64,000 bases of DNA from Sphingobacterium prati (GTDB lineage: Bacteria; Bacteroidota; Bacteroidia; Sphingobacteriales; Sphingobacteriaceae): assembly GCF_013167215.1 (NCBI RefSeq), contig NZ_JABJWY010000034.1, positions 310,001-374,000 of the forward strand, read 5' to 3'. Under the pieces are notes generated by a model. The model was not told the DNA's origin and did not search any database. It was given only the letters and a program-made list of their open reading frames with translations. Of the stretch, positions 16,372-25,972 are shown in pieces. The position numbers and the translations under genes were made by a program. Every line of letters begins with the position of its first letter. Positions within the stretch are counted from its first letter, which is position 1.

Positions 16372-17082
16372 ATGGACATTACAAAAGAAGATAAAATTAT
16401 CCGCGCTTTTGAGAACAAAACATGGCAGGAAATTAAGGTTAAAGATTCATGGCAGATTTTTAAAGTTATGTCAGAATTTGTGGATGGATTTGAAAAATTG
16501 GCTAAAATTGGCCCTTGTGTATCCATATTTGGTTCGGCACGTACTCCACGGGAACACAAATATTACCAAATGGCTGTGGATATCGCCGCACTCTTAACTG
16601 AACGTGGCTATGGTATCATATCTGGAGGTGGCCCTGGAGTTATGGAAGCAGCAAATAAAGGTGCCTACGAATCCGGCGGAAAATCCGTAGGCTTGAATAT
16701 TGAATTGCCATTTGAACAATTCCACAACAAATATATAGATCGGGATAAATTGCTTGAGTTCAAATACTTTTTTGTGCGAAAGGTAATGTTCATGAAATAT
16801 TCACAAGGTTATATCGTTATGCCTGGCGGATTCGGAACAATGGACGAGCTCTTTGAAGCAATTACCTTAATCCAAACAGGCAAAATTGCCCGCTTCCCTA
16901 TTGTATTAGTCGGGACAGAGTATTGGAAGGGCTTAATGGATTGGATACAAAACACAATGCTGTCCAATAAGTATATCAGTGAAGAAGATCTGAAGCTTTA
17001 CCGTATCGTCGATACCGCTGAAGAGGCAGCAGACCATATTTTCCGTTTCTATGATAAATATTTGTTGAAACCAAACTTCTAA
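16372..17082 (+). CDS. LOG-family (TIGR00730) protein
   Basis: 236 residues with a Rossmann fold. Diagnostic motifs: SIFGSART near 51, GIISGGGPGVMEAANKGAYE (81-100) and PGGFGTMDE (151-159), the phosphoribohydrolase signature of cytokinin-activating LOG proteins and bacterial nucleotide 5'-monophosphate nucleosidases. The 45-residue N-terminal extension (TWQEIKVKDSWQIFKVM) is typical of the longer bacterial subgroup. Likely substrate is AMP or a modified nucleotide monophosphate; a cytokinin role is not implied. Followed by a good terminator. Confidence 0.9.
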   Translation: MDITKEDKIIRAFENKTWQEIKVKDSWQIFKVMSEFVDGFEKLAKIGPCVSIFGSARTPREHKYYQMAVDIAALLTERGYGIISGGGPGVMEAANKGAYESGGKSVGLNIELPFEQFHNKYIDRDKLLEFKYFFVRKVMFMKYSQGYIVMPGGFGTMDELFEAITLIQTGKIARFPIVLVGTEYWKGLMDWIQNTMLSNKYISEEDLKLYRIVDTAEEAADHIFRFYDKYLLKPNF

Positions 17083-17109
17083 TAATTAGCATACGACATC
17101 CATGCAAAA

Positions 17110-17143
17110 AGGAGTGTCCCCGAAATTGGGCGCTCCTTTTTTT
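17110..17143 (+). terminator. Terminator after the LOG-family gene
   Basis: Stem AGGAGTGTCCC with GGGCGCTCCT (one bulge) followed by seven T. Confidence 0.85.
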
Positions 17144-17998
17144 GTAAAGTAAAAGTCCCTGTTTGTTCAAATCAGACATTAATCCAGATTCTTGCAACTA
17201 TACCCACACACTTTATCTGCTACTTCGCGGCAAATTCAGAGCATAGCCGGATCTTGGCCAGACTCTAACCGGAAGAAGGCTCAAAGTAAATCCGATAATT
17301 CTATATGTCTAATTTTAATTTTAAAAGGGGATATATATGGAATTAGTAATAGCATTTTGATAAATAGATAGTACAACAAGGAAAGATTTTTGAGAGTCCT
17401 TTGGACGAAGATTTAAAGCGAAGGTTTTCAAAACGAATAGTAAACATTTTCTCATCTATCGTTGTAAATACGCTCTAAAAAAAGGGCCTAAGCCCTTTTA
17501 ATATATAAAGATATGGATAAGATATACCGTAGCTACTTTTAGAAAACGCCCCATCTTTGTTGACTAATTCCGCTATTACAGTATGCATGATCTAAAATAA
17601 GGTAAATTAACCCTATAGAGAAAAAAACCAGGGGGGACAAAAGGGGGACAAATCATAACGATCTAACATACAAATAATTACTACTATTCAGTAAAAATAC
17701 TTTTTTATAGATCTTATCGGCTCAGTCTTAACTAAGAGCTATCTTTCTACCAAAGCTATAATAGATCAGAACTCCATCCAAAAAGAAGACCTGAGGTTGG
17801 GAGCCCCAGGTCTTAACTAACCAATTATTAACCTAAATTATGAAAAGTCTTTTTATTATTCTACAAGCGGAATATTTCAACTATTAGACCAAAAAAAAGC
17901 GTCAGCTCTTATTTCACATTTTTTTAACAAATAACTGAGATTAATATGACGGAGCCGATCGCTAGAAGCCAGTCTCGTAAATATAACTTCTCTTTACG
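17144..17998. other. Long non-coding stretch with hairpins and a short direct repeat
   Basis: About 850 bases with no convincing gene. Contents: a terminator-like hairpin AAAAGGGC/GCCCTTTT at 17480-17499; a G-rich direct repeat GGGGGACAAA twice at 17632-17652; an 8-bp hairpin AAGACCTG/CAGGTCTT at 17786-17814; and a 15-codon open frame at 17840-17887 starting ATGAAAAGT in a leader-like context. The stretch may be the remains of a lost gene or element. No tRNA found. Confidence 0.4.
17786..17887 (+). promoter_or_regulatory. Leader-like hairpin plus 15-codon reading frame
   Basis: Hairpin AAGACCTG...CAGGTCTT followed by AACTAACCAATTATTAACC and then an ATG-initiated frame reading MKSLFIILQAEYFNY. 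The arrangement resembles, from memory, 5' leaders of SusC/TonB-dependent receptor genes in Sphingobacteriaceae, but no receptor gene follows. Probably a decayed or deleted locus; could also be a short peptide gene. Confidence 0.3.
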
Positions 17999-19459
17999 TT
18001 AATAAAAGAGTCTGTCAGAAGTAATTTTGTCATAGTAGCTTTCAGGCTGCTCTGCAGCAATGAGCCCTTTGAAATCATTCATAAAATGCACCTTATTTGG
18101 ATGTTTTTCAGCCATCTGTCTCACGAGTTCTAACATATAATAATTGCTTGGATATGCTTTAACCTGTGTTCTGATATCGTCAAAACTTGTATATTGACTA
18201 TATTGATCAATATATCCCATGCCATAAAATCGACCATTTTCAATGACAATACAACTCTTTTCTTCCACACTTCTACCCTTATCTATAAATACATAAGAGG
18301 ATCTTTGTTTTGACCACTCATCAATACAACGTTCGACCCTAGTATTATGCAGTTCACGATCAGGCAACTCACCCCAACCTGTAGATTTAATTGCCAAACT
18401 GGCAGTGCCAAAATGACAAAACTGGGCATTAATTTCACCTTCTCTCATAAAGGATTGCAACAACTGAATAGCATCATATTCCCGTTGAAATAACTGAATA
18501 CAATCTTGAATATGATTCATTTTCCCTATTGCCAAGTGGAAATAACCATTTTGATCCTCATAACAAAATAAACCAAATTTTGGTTCGTAACGTTTGAGCG
18601 CCCGATTGTATTTAGGCCAAAGCCGTTTAATTTCGGCGCATTCCAACAGCAAGGACATCAGCTCGGTTCCACAGCATTCGTAACTAACATGATAGACCTC
18701 TTTTAAAAAGTTTTGCCGTTGTGCTTGAATATTATTGCCTGTAAAATGCGACGATACCCTTTTCTTGATATTGACTGCTTTTCCAACATAGATTACTTTT
18801 CCATTTCTATCGTGAAAATAGTACACTCCAGGAGTGTCCGGGAGCTGCTCAAATTCTTTAAGATTTAAATGCGGTGGAAAGCGCTGTTCAATAGCTTTAT
18901 GTTTGATCATTTCCTGAAAGACCTGAGTTGTATCCAGTGCACGAAGGTACGCAAAAAGGATGGCTGTCGCATCCGCGTCACCGCCTGCACGATGCCGATT
19001 TTCAATGGGTATATCCAGATAATCACACAAACGGCCCAAACTATAAGATAATAGCCCGGGCTTAATCTTACGGGCATAACGCACTGTACACAATTTAATT
19101 GAAGACCATTCTATTCCGACTTCTTGAAGTTGAAAACGAATAAAGGAATAATCAAAATTGACATTGTGTGCAACAAAAACCCGATCTTTCAATAAAGCGT
19201 GAATGTCTGAGGCAACATCCTCAAACATTGGCGCATCTTTTACCATGTCATTATCAATACCAGTCAGCGCAAAAATAGAATTTGGAATTTCCATACCTGG
19301 ATTTACTAAAGTCTCCCAACGATGCAGCACCCGATTGCCATCATGTATAACAATTGCAATTTCGGTGATGCGACTGGATTTCGCATTCCCACCCGTGGTC
19401 TCAATATCCACAATGGCAAACTCTTGTTTTTTGCTTCGATTCATAATCATTCCTAACAC
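17999..19459 (-). CDS. DEDDh exonuclease-GIY-YIG fusion protein
   Basis: 486 residues. Residues about 12-172 are a DnaQ-like 3'-5' exonuclease: FAIVDIETTGGN, IHALLKDRVFVAHNVNFDYS and HRAGGDADATAILF give the DEDDh set. Residues about 200-285 are a GIY-YIG nuclease domain (LPDTPGVYYFHDRNGKVIYVG, then NIKKRVSSHFTG) as in the N-terminus of UvrC and in Cho. The C-terminal 200 residues are a family-specific region. Such fusions are common in Bacteroidota and probably act in DNA repair; partner unknown. Two further in-frame ATGs at residues 4 and 6 could be the true start. Confidence 0.9.
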   Translation of the reverse strand: MLGMIMNRSKKQEFAIVDIETTGGNAKSSRITEIAIVIHDGNRVLHRWETLVNPGMEIPNSIFALTGIDNDMVKDAPMFEDVASDIHALLKDRVFVAHNVNFDYSFIRFQLQEVGIEWSSIKLCTVRYARKIKPGLLSYSLGRLCDYLDIPIENRHRAGGDADATAILFAYLRALDTTQVFQEMIKHKAIEQRFPPHLNLKEFEQLPDTPGVYYFHDRNGKVIYVGKAVNIKKRVSSHFTGNNIQAQRQNFLKEVYHVSYECCGTELMSLLLECAEIKRLWPKYNRALKRYEPKFGLFCYEDQNGYFHLAIGKMNHIQDCIQLFQREYDAIQLLQSFMREGEINAQFCHFGTASLAIKSTGWGELPDRELHNTRVERCIDEWSKQRSSYVFIDKGRSVEEKSCIVIENGRFYGMGYIDQYSQYTSFDDIRTQVKAYPSNYYMLELVRQMAEKHPNKVHFMNDFKGLIAAEQPESYYDKITSDRLFY

Positions 19460-19671
19460 AAATATACTAACATTTTTAGTATATTTGTACTTTTTATATT
19501 TTTATCCAAAAAAGGAAGTAATTTGGAGTCAAAGAGTCCGTGGTTAACTTAGTAGTCCCTTGTTCAGTCAATTTTTAACAATATTCGACAGGATCAACAG
19601 TACAGGAAAGCTATTGGCTAGATTTTGTCTATTTTGTATCTACTTTTATATAACACATCAAATTATCATCA

Positions 19672-19953
19672 ATGGAAGTAATACATAAAACCAACGAAAA
19701 ACATGGCAGTTTTGAAGTAATGGATCAAGAAAAGTCAGTCGCACAAATGACATATACCTGGGCTGGCCCGACAAAGTTTATCATTGACCATACTGAAGTT
19801 AGTGAAAACTATACAGGTAAAGGTTTAGGTAGGCAAATGTTAATGGCTGCAGTTGCTTTTGCCCGAAAAGAACATCTCAAAATTCTTCCCCTATGTCCTT
19901 ATGCAAAATCTGTTTTTAACAAAGAGGCGGAATTAGCCGATGTGCTTTTTTAG
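19672..19953 (+). CDS. Small GNAT-like acetyltransferase (YjdJ type)
   Basis: 93 residues. Contains the short GNAT core: FIIDHTEVSENYTGKGLGRQ, where YTGKGLGRQ is the acetyl-CoA pyrophosphate loop, then LMAAVAFARKEHLKILPLCP and YAKSVFNK. Matches the minimal single-domain GCN5-related family (YjdJ/COG2388). Substrate unknown. Followed by a terminator shared with hutG. Confidence 0.85.
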   Translation: MEVIHKTNEKHGSFEVMDQEKSVAQMTYTWAGPTKFIIDHTEVSENYTGKGLGRQMLMAAVAFARKEHLKILPLCPYAKSVFNKEAELADVLF

Positions 19954-19970
19954 CCCAAAGAGAAAACATA

Positions 19971-20012
19971 AAAAGCAGGTTAATCTATCATTGAAAGAGA
20001 TAACCTGCTTTT
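19971..20012. terminator. Bidirectional terminator between GNAT and hutG
   Basis: 12-bp stem AAAAGCAGGTTA (19971-19982) with TAACCTGCTTTT (20001-20012). U-rich on both sides; ends the hut operon and the GNAT gene. Confidence 0.85.
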
Positions 20013-20063
20013 ATTATTTAGACAAGCTCCATTTCACTAAGACCTATCCGTGGATACAATAGA

Positions 20064-21053
20064 TTAAAACCTTTCTAAAAACTTAAAAATAAGATCTGCT
20101 GCGAATTTAGCAGTGCGGGAATCAATATCAAAATAAGGGTTTAACTCAGCAATGTCCATCGACCTCAAATTGGGCAGTTCAATGATAGTACTGTACAAAT
20201 CGAAAAATAATTCATCAGGAACTATACCATTGAAGGCTAGTGCACTTACACCCGGCGCATAAGGCGCTGCAAATGCATCCAGATCAATGGTCAGGTATAC
20301 ATAGTTCACCTGATTGGCAAAGTCGCGTATCTGTCTCCGAAGCGCAGCAAGCCTGTCCGCGACTAAATCCTTCCGTTCAATAATCTGCGTATGCTTGGAT
20401 TTTGCATAAGCAATAAGACCTTTCGTATTGCTTATTTCCTGTATACCAATGGCCAAATAGTGAAATGATTGCCCTAAGTTGCTGAGGTCTTTTTCGATCT
20501 GAAAAAATCCAGTACCTGAATTTCCCTGTCCTGTAGAAATCTCGCGCATATCCAGATGTGCATCGATGTTAATAATCCCGATCTGATATTTCCTATCGCT
20601 CAAAAAGCCTTTGACCCCAAGATAATGACCATAGGTGACCTCATGCCCTCCGCCCAAAACAATGGGAAATCCCCCACCTTTAAGAATGGACGACACCGCA
20701 TTTCCAAGAGCAAATTGCGAAGACTCCAAATCGTTATCTAATAACAGAATATCACCAGCATCCTTAAGTTTAAGTTCAGATGAGAAATGAGCCGGTAAAT
20801 TTGCAAGTACATTCCTTATTGCGCCTGGTCCATCCTTCGAACCTACCCGTCCCTGGTTCCTACCAACACCTTCATCACTACAAAAACCCAAAAAAACCAA
20901 CGATTGACTAAAATTGGAGTCAGCGGACAAGTCTATACAGTCCATCAACTGATGCCAACGCATCCAGTCTCTTTCTTCGCCATCAACCCGCCCCTTCCAT
21001 ACGGTCTTGTCTCCACGGGCATATAAGTCTTTGTAATTAAGTAAAGGATTCAT
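20064..21053 (-). CDS. hutG: Formimidoylglutamase
   Basis: Hydrolyses N-formimidoyl-L-glutamate to glutamate and formamide, the last step of the four-enzyme Hut route. 329 residues of the arginase/agmatinase (ureohydrolase) family: GFCSDEGVGRNQGRVGSKDG, metal-binding GGGHEVTYGH, IGIINIDAHLDMREI, and TIDLDAFAAPYAPGVSA supply the binuclear Mn ligands. Last gene of the hut operon; its ATG overlaps the hutU TGA (TGATG), implying translational coupling. Confidence 0.94.
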   Translation of the reverse strand: MNPLLNYKDLYARGDKTVWKGRVDGEERDWMRWHQLMDCIDLSADSNFSQSLVFLGFCSDEGVGRNQGRVGSKDGPGAIRNVLANLPAHFSSELKLKDAGDILLLDNDLESSQFALGNAVSSILKGGGFPIVLGGGHEVTYGHYLGVKGFLSDRKYQIGIINIDAHLDMREISTGQGNSGTGFFQIEKDLSNLGQSFHYLAIGIQEISNTKGLIAYAKSKHTQIIERKDLVADRLAALRRQIRDFANQVNYVYLTIDLDAFAAPYAPGVSALAFNGIVPDELFFDLYSTIIELPNLRSMDIAELNPYFDIDSRTAKFAADLIFKFLERF

Positions 21054-23071
21054 CAGTCTTCATTAAACAATTCATCGATAATATCATCGTCTACCAGTTG
21101 CGCGCGGGTGACCAACAGCGTGCTGTTGCTCGCCATTGCATTATCCAAGGCTTGATTAGCCTCCTTATTACGAGCCCATGCACGCCTTGCAATGCCATTA
21201 TTTACATCAAAATACAACATTTTCTCCAATTTAACTTCAGCAACAGCCGAACCATCAAGCAGCATCCCAAACCCACCGTTAATGACTTCACCCCATCCAA
21301 CACCGCCGCCATTATGGATAGACACCCAAGTTGCACCTCGAAAACTATCACCTATTACATTATGGATAGCCATATCAGCTGTAAACTGGCTACCGTCGTA
21401 GATATTGCTTGTCTCCCGATAAGGAGAATCCGTCCCACTGACGTCGTGATGGTCACGCCCCAAAACGACTGGGCCCGCTAGGTGTCCTTTTCGGACAGCT
21501 TCGTTAAATGCTTTGGCAATTGCGATGCGTCCGTTGGAATCCGCATACAGAATACGTGCCTGTGACCCGACAACCAATTTATTCTTACCCGCCTCCTTGA
21601 TCCATTGGATATTATCCAACATTTGTTGCTGGATCTCCTTTGGAGCAATGACCTGAAGGGATGTCAATACATCCATCGCAAGCTGATCTGTCTTTTCCAG
21701 ATCATTGGCCTCTCCGGAGGTACAGACCCAACGGAATGGTCCAAAACCATAATCAAAACACATTGGTCCCAAAATATCCTGAACATAAGAAGGATAGCGA
21801 AATCCGTCCCCCTCTCTGTTCAGTATTGCCGCTCCGGCGCGACTACTTTCCAACAAGAATGCATTTCCGTAGTCAAAGAAATATGTCCCTTTAGCCACAT
21901 GTTTATTAATCGCATCTACATGACGAACTAAGGTTGCTTGCACATAATATTTAAATGTATCCGGATCAGCGGCCATCAACGCATTGGATTCGGCAAAGGA
22001 TAATCCCATCGGATAATATCCGCCGGACCAAGGATTATGGAGCGAAGTCTGATCCGATCCAACTGTTACATAAATATTCTCGCGGTCAAATACTTCCCAT
22101 ACCTCAACGATATTACCTATATAGGCAAAAGATACAGCCTGCTTTTGAAGCATTGCTGTCCGAACCTGTTCCACCAAATCGGCAATATCTTCAATCAACA
22201 CATCTACCCAACCTTGCTCGTATCGTTTTTTAGCAGCTGCAGGATTAACCTCCGCACATACAGTTATACAACCGGCAATATTACCTGCTTTAGGTTGCGC
22301 GCCACTCATTCCACCCAAGCCTGAGGTTAAAAATACCTTTCCTTGAATTGATTCGCCGGAAGTTAGCTGCCGACGAAAGGCATTCATTACAGTAATAGTG
22401 GTCCCGTGAACGATTCCCTGTGGACCAATATACATGTACGAACCAGCTGTCATCTGCCCATACTGCGTGACACCCAGCGCATTATAACGTTCCCAGTCAT
22501 CCGGTTTGGAGTAATTGGGTATCATCATCCCATTACTGACAACGACACGCGGAGCATGTTCTGACGATGGGAACAGTCCCATAGGATGCCCACTGTACAT
22601 GTGGAGGGTCTGCTCATCGGTCATTTGGGACAGATAATGCATTGTAAGCCGATATTGTGCCCAGTTCTGAAAAACAGCGCCATTGCCGCCATAGGTAATC
22701 AGTTCATGGGGATGTTGAGCAACAGCAGGGTCCAAATTGTTCTGGATCATCAGCATAATGGCCGCCGCCTGTTTACTTTTTGCAGGATACGCATCTATTG
22801 GCCGCGCATGCATCGCATAGTCGGGTCTAAAACGATACATATAGATCCTGCCGTACTCCTTTAATTCCGCCAAAAACTCTGGCGCCAGTTCAGCATGCCA
22901 TGATTTCGGAAAGTAACGAAGGGCATTCCTCAAGGCCAATTTTTCTTCCTTTTTCGAAAGAATGTCCTTGCGTCGTGGAGCATGGCTTACTGTAGCGTCA
23001 CGTTCTATTTTGGGTGGTAGCTGGGAGGGAATACCCTCTGCAACTACACGACTAAATATATTCTCTATCAT
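21053..23071 (-). CDS. hutU: Urocanate hydratase
   Basis: Converts urocanate to 4-imidazolone-5-propionate using NAD+ as an electrophilic prosthetic group. 672 residues from the ATG at 23071, which overlaps the hutI TGA as ATGA; an in-frame ATG at 23107 would overlap hutI by 40 bases and is less likely. Visible: LITYGGNGAVFQNWAQYRLT, TAGSYMYIGPQGIVHGT, LTSGLGGMSGAQPKA (NAD-binding), DQTSLHNPWSGGYYP and WVSIHNGGGVGWGE. Longer than the about 560-residue enzymes of Pseudomonas; this longer form is usual in Bacteroidota. Confidence 0.95.
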   Translation of the reverse strand: MIENIFSRVVAEGIPSQLPPKIERDATVSHAPRRKDILSKKEEKLALRNALRYFPKSWHAELAPEFLAELKEYGRIYMYRFRPDYAMHARPIDAYPAKSKQAAAIMLMIQNNLDPAVAQHPHELITYGGNGAVFQNWAQYRLTMHYLSQMTDEQTLHMYSGHPMGLFPSSEHAPRVVVSNGMMIPNYSKPDDWERYNALGVTQYGQMTAGSYMYIGPQGIVHGTTITVMNAFRRQLTSGESIQGKVFLTSGLGGMSGAQPKAGNIAGCITVCAEVNPAAAKKRYEQGWVDVLIEDIADLVEQVRTAMLQKQAVSFAYIGNIVEVWEVFDRENIYVTVGSDQTSLHNPWSGGYYPMGLSFAESNALMAADPDTFKYYVQATLVRHVDAINKHVAKGTYFFDYGNAFLLESSRAGAAILNREGDGFRYPSYVQDILGPMCFDYGFGPFRWVCTSGEANDLEKTDQLAMDVLTSLQVIAPKEIQQQMLDNIQWIKEAGKNKLVVGSQARILYADSNGRIAIAKAFNEAVRKGHLAGPVVLGRDHHDVSGTDSPYRETSNIYDGSQFTADMAIHNVIGDSFRGATWVSIHNGGGVGWGEVINGGFGMLLDGSAVAEVKLEKMLYFDVNNGIARRAWARNKEANQALDNAMASNSTLLVTRAQLVDDDIIDELFNED

Positions 23072-24327
23072 CGTTCCTTTGAAAATACTTCTTTGCCATT
23101 TTTCCATACAGCTGAAGGCTGCATCCTTCCTTGGTAATAAGTGATATCTTGATAATTATCAGTCTGGAATAAAACAAAATCCGCACGCATTCCCTTACGT
23201 AACTTACCACGATCTCGCAGATTCAAGGCCTGTGCGGCGCGAAAAGTCAATGCTGCTAAAACCTCCGCATTGCTTAGTTTCTCCATCGTAGCCAATATGC
23301 AGGCGCTGGTCAGCAATTGGCCCATTGGTGCAGAGCCCGGGTTCCAGTCGCTCGCAATGGCCAGGCACGCGCCAGCATCCAGCAGTTTTCGTGCCGGAGT
23401 GAAAGCACAACCAATGCCAATTGATGCGGCAGGCAATGCTACAGCAACAGTATCAGACTGCGCTAAAAGCTCGATTTCAACTGCTGTGGACGCCTCCATG
23501 TGATCGGCCGATCGTGCCCCTAATTCCACGGCGATCTGACTTCCTGAAGTACTGAACTGATCCGCGTGAACCGTCAAATCAAAGCCCATTTCTTTGGCCC
23601 GTTGCAAATATGGCCTGATCGTTCCCGCATCGAATGCTGTCTTTTCAATAAAAGCATCCACTCGATTGGACAATTGCTGTGCTTTCAACTCCGGGAAGAG
23701 CGCTGTTTCCATCAAATCAAGGTAATCCTTTGCAGATCCTTTATAGTCCCTTGGCAGCATATGGGCTGCCAGACAGGTTGGAACCAAGTCCGCCGCAGTA
23801 AGTTCATTTGCTTTTTTTATCGCACGTAGAATCTTAAGTTCTTCTTTAACCTCAAGGCCATAACCACTTTTAACTTCGATTGTTGTAACCCCTTGCGCCA
23901 ATAAAAATGCCGCACGATCGACAGTAAGCTGCATCAAATCCTCCTCCGTGCAAGCCCTTGTATCGGTGACAGTGCTCCAAATTCCACCACCAGCTTCCGC
24001 AATTTCAAGATACGAAGAACCGGCATTTCGAAGTGCGAAATCATTTGCCCGCTGCCCCGCATAACAGATATGGGTATGACAGTCGACAAAACCGGGTAGA
24101 GCAACCTGATCACCTTCAAGACGAACAAGAACTGCTTTATCTTGCCATTTTTGGTATAGAAAATCAAAGTCACCAACCTCTTGAACAAACTCACCTTCGA
24201 TCAAAATTCCCGCCTGTTCGATAACCTGCAGTTTCGCATCCCTTACGGCACCCTTCAACGGAATATTGTCCATTGTCAACAATTGACTGAACGGGCCTAT
24301 CAGTTTTAAATCCTTTTCCATTTTCAT
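23068..24327 (-). CDS. hutI: Imidazolonepropionase
   Basis: Hydrolyses 4-imidazolone-5-propionate to N-formimidoylglutamate. 419 residues, amidohydrolase fold: VALPGFVDCHTHICYAGQRA carries the metal His pair, then EAGGGIWSTV, TTIEVKSGYGLEVKEELK, LTVHADQFSTSG, GARSADHMEAST and IASDWNPGSAPM. Starts six bases after hutH; ATG at 24327 or 24321 are equally plausible. The stop overlaps hutU (ATGA). Confidence 0.95.
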   Translation of the reverse strand: MKMEKDLKLIGPFSQLLTMDNIPLKGAVRDAKLQVIEQAGILIEGEFVQEVGDFDFLYQKWQDKAVLVRLEGDQVALPGFVDCHTHICYAGQRANDFALRNAGSSYLEIAEAGGGIWSTVTDTRACTEEDLMQLTVDRAAFLLAQGVTTIEVKSGYGLEVKEELKILRAIKKANELTAADLVPTCLAAHMLPRDYKGSAKDYLDLMETALFPELKAQQLSNRVDAFIEKTAFDAGTIRPYLQRAKEMGFDLTVHADQFSTSGSQIAVELGARSADHMEASTAVEIELLAQSDTVAVALPAASIGIGCAFTPARKLLDAGACLAIASDWNPGSAPMGQLLTSACILATMEKLSNAEVLAALTFRAAQALNLRDRGKLRKGMRADFVLFQTDNYQDITYYQGRMQPSAVWKNGKEVFSKER

Positions 24328-24333
24328 GTGAGG

Positions 24334-25896
24334 TTAAAATGTATCAAAACGTTCTACCAGTTCCATCGTTATGGCTTCCTGCGGATTGCTTCGACGACGT
24401 AAGCTAATCAGCTCGCCCGATTTGACCAACACCAATGCATTACTCAGCAAAGTTTCCATAGGCTGATCGGATTCAATATGTGGAATAAATTGTCGTACGC
24501 GTTCATGAACCGCCTCTAATGCCGGAGTGGACTGCAGCGGATGATGATAATCCTTCGCCTGTGCTGCACACAATAGTTCAATGCTCAGGATTTTATCCAC
24601 GTTATCTATGACTTGAAGCAGCTTTCTACCGGAGATAGAGCCCATGCTCACATGATCTTCCTGCCCCAGCGACGTCGGTATACTGTCTGCACTAGCGGGG
24701 AAACACAGGCCCTTATTTTCACTTGCAATAGCGGCCGTACTGTACTGAAGAATCATAAAACCCGAATTGAGTCCTGTCGATTTCATTAACAATTTAGGAA
24801 CCCCATTGGTTTGCCCCTCTAAGGATAAATAAACCCGACGGTCTGATATATTGCCTATTTCAGAAACTGCCAGCGTGGCATAATCCAAAGGTAAGGCTAT
24901 GGACTGCCCATGGAAACTACCGCCACTTATCGTCAATTCATCGTTTATAATAACGGGGTTGTCCGTTACCGAATTGATTTCTAATTCGATCGTCTCCTTA
25001 AGATGAAGCCAGGCATTACGTGAAGCGCCATGCACCTGTGGGATACAACGTAAAGAATATGGATCCTGAACGCGCGAACAATCTTTATGACTTTCTAAAA
25101 TAGCAGACCCATAAAGTAAAGAATGGATATTTGAAGCAACATACCGGTTACCTGCATGTGGCCGCAGTTCATGTAGTTCTGAAAAAAAAGGTTTAATGGA
25201 GCCGTTAAGCCCCTCAATCATCAATGCTGCGATAATATCCGCATTTTGAAGCACCCGGTTAAATTCACTGACAGCTTTTACACCATGAGCGGCCATAAAT
25301 TGTGTTCCATTAATCAATGCCAGCCCTTCTTTAGCTCCCAAATGAACCGGCTTGAGGCCATGCTTCGCCAAAATTGTCTCCGTTGCATAAATCTCACCAT
25401 TGACGCTGACTTTCCCCAGACCAATCAATGGCAAAAAAAGATGGGACAAAGGTGCCAGATCACCCGAGGCGCCAACTGAACCCTGCTTGGGAACAACAGG
25501 AACGACATCCTGTTCAATATGCCAGATAATACGTTCTATGGTACTGTACTGAACCCCCGAAAAGCCCTTCGCCAATGCCTGCACTTTTAATATAAGCATC
25601 ACTTTAGCCAGATCATTAGCGATAGGTTCACCCATTCCCACAGCATGACTCTTCAGAATATTTTCTTGCAATAACTGTGTTTGATCCGCGTCAATTAAAG
25701 TCGTGCAGAGCGGGCCAAAACCGGTATTGATACCATACACAACCTGCCCGCGTTCGACAATCTGCCTCACATAGGCCGCGCTCCTATCGATATTTGCTTT
25801 TACTTGTGCCGAGATTTCCCCCTTAATATCCCCTTTTGCTATTGCTAACGCAATGGAGCAAGTCAAATGTCCACTGCCGTATAAGAATTTTTCCAT
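24334..25896 (-). CDS. hutH: Histidine ammonia-lyase
   Basis: Deaminates L-histidine to urocanate. 520 residues with the MIO-forming Ala143-Ser144-Gly145 in QGSVGASGDLAPLSHLFLP. Also YGINTGFGPLCTT near residue 54 (catalytic Tyr), GLALINGTQFMAAHG, and QDPYSLRCIPQVHGA. First gene of the hutHIUG operon; spacing of six bases to hutI. The divergent LysR gene begins about 76 bases upstream and probably controls the operon. Confidence 0.97.
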   Translation of the reverse strand: MEKFLYGSGHLTCSIALAIAKGDIKGEISAQVKANIDRSAAYVRQIVERGQVVYGINTGFGPLCTTLIDADQTQLLQENILKSHAVGMGEPIANDLAKVMLILKVQALAKGFSGVQYSTIERIIWHIEQDVVPVVPKQGSVGASGDLAPLSHLFLPLIGLGKVSVNGEIYATETILAKHGLKPVHLGAKEGLALINGTQFMAAHGVKAVSEFNRVLQNADIIAALMIEGLNGSIKPFFSELHELRPHAGNRYVASNIHSLLYGSAILESHKDCSRVQDPYSLRCIPQVHGASRNAWLHLKETIELEINSVTDNPVIINDELTISGGSFHGQSIALPLDYATLAVSEIGNISDRRVYLSLEGQTNGVPKLLMKSTGLNSGFMILQYSTAAIASENKGLCFPASADSIPTSLGQEDHVSMGSISGRKLLQVIDNVDKILSIELLCAAQAKDYHHPLQSTPALEAVHERVRQFIPHIESDQPMETLLSNALVLVKSGELISLRRRSNPQEAITMELVERFDTF

Positions 25897-25953
25897 CGTT
25901 ATAAAGCTTTTATCAAATTTAGCCGCTATATTTAATAATTAGAAATACCATTT

Positions 25954-25970
25954 TTATCATCAATTGATAA
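25954..25970. promoter_or_regulatory. Candidate LysR operator between hutH and the regulator
   Basis: Inverted repeat TTATCA-N5-TGATAA ending two bases before the regulator ATG. It contains ATC-N7-GAT, in keeping with the partly symmetric sites LysR proteins bind. Its position would allow autorepression and, in the 76-bp divergent spacer, control of hutH. Inference only. Confidence 0.45.
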
Positions 25971-25972
25971 CC

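Noticed and set aside
17632..17652. CRISPR or satellite array
   Set aside because: Only two GGGGGACAAA copies, too short and too few.
21098..22324. Plus-strand frames opposite hutU
   Set aside because: Antisense shadows of urocanate hydratase.
23072..23107. Longer hutU starting at the ATG at 23107
   Set aside because: Would overlap hutI by 40 bases; the ATGA overlap start at 23071 fits the operon spacing.
25964..25972. TTG start for the LysR gene
   Set aside because: The ATG at 25973 begins the domain and leaves the inverted repeat in the promoter region.
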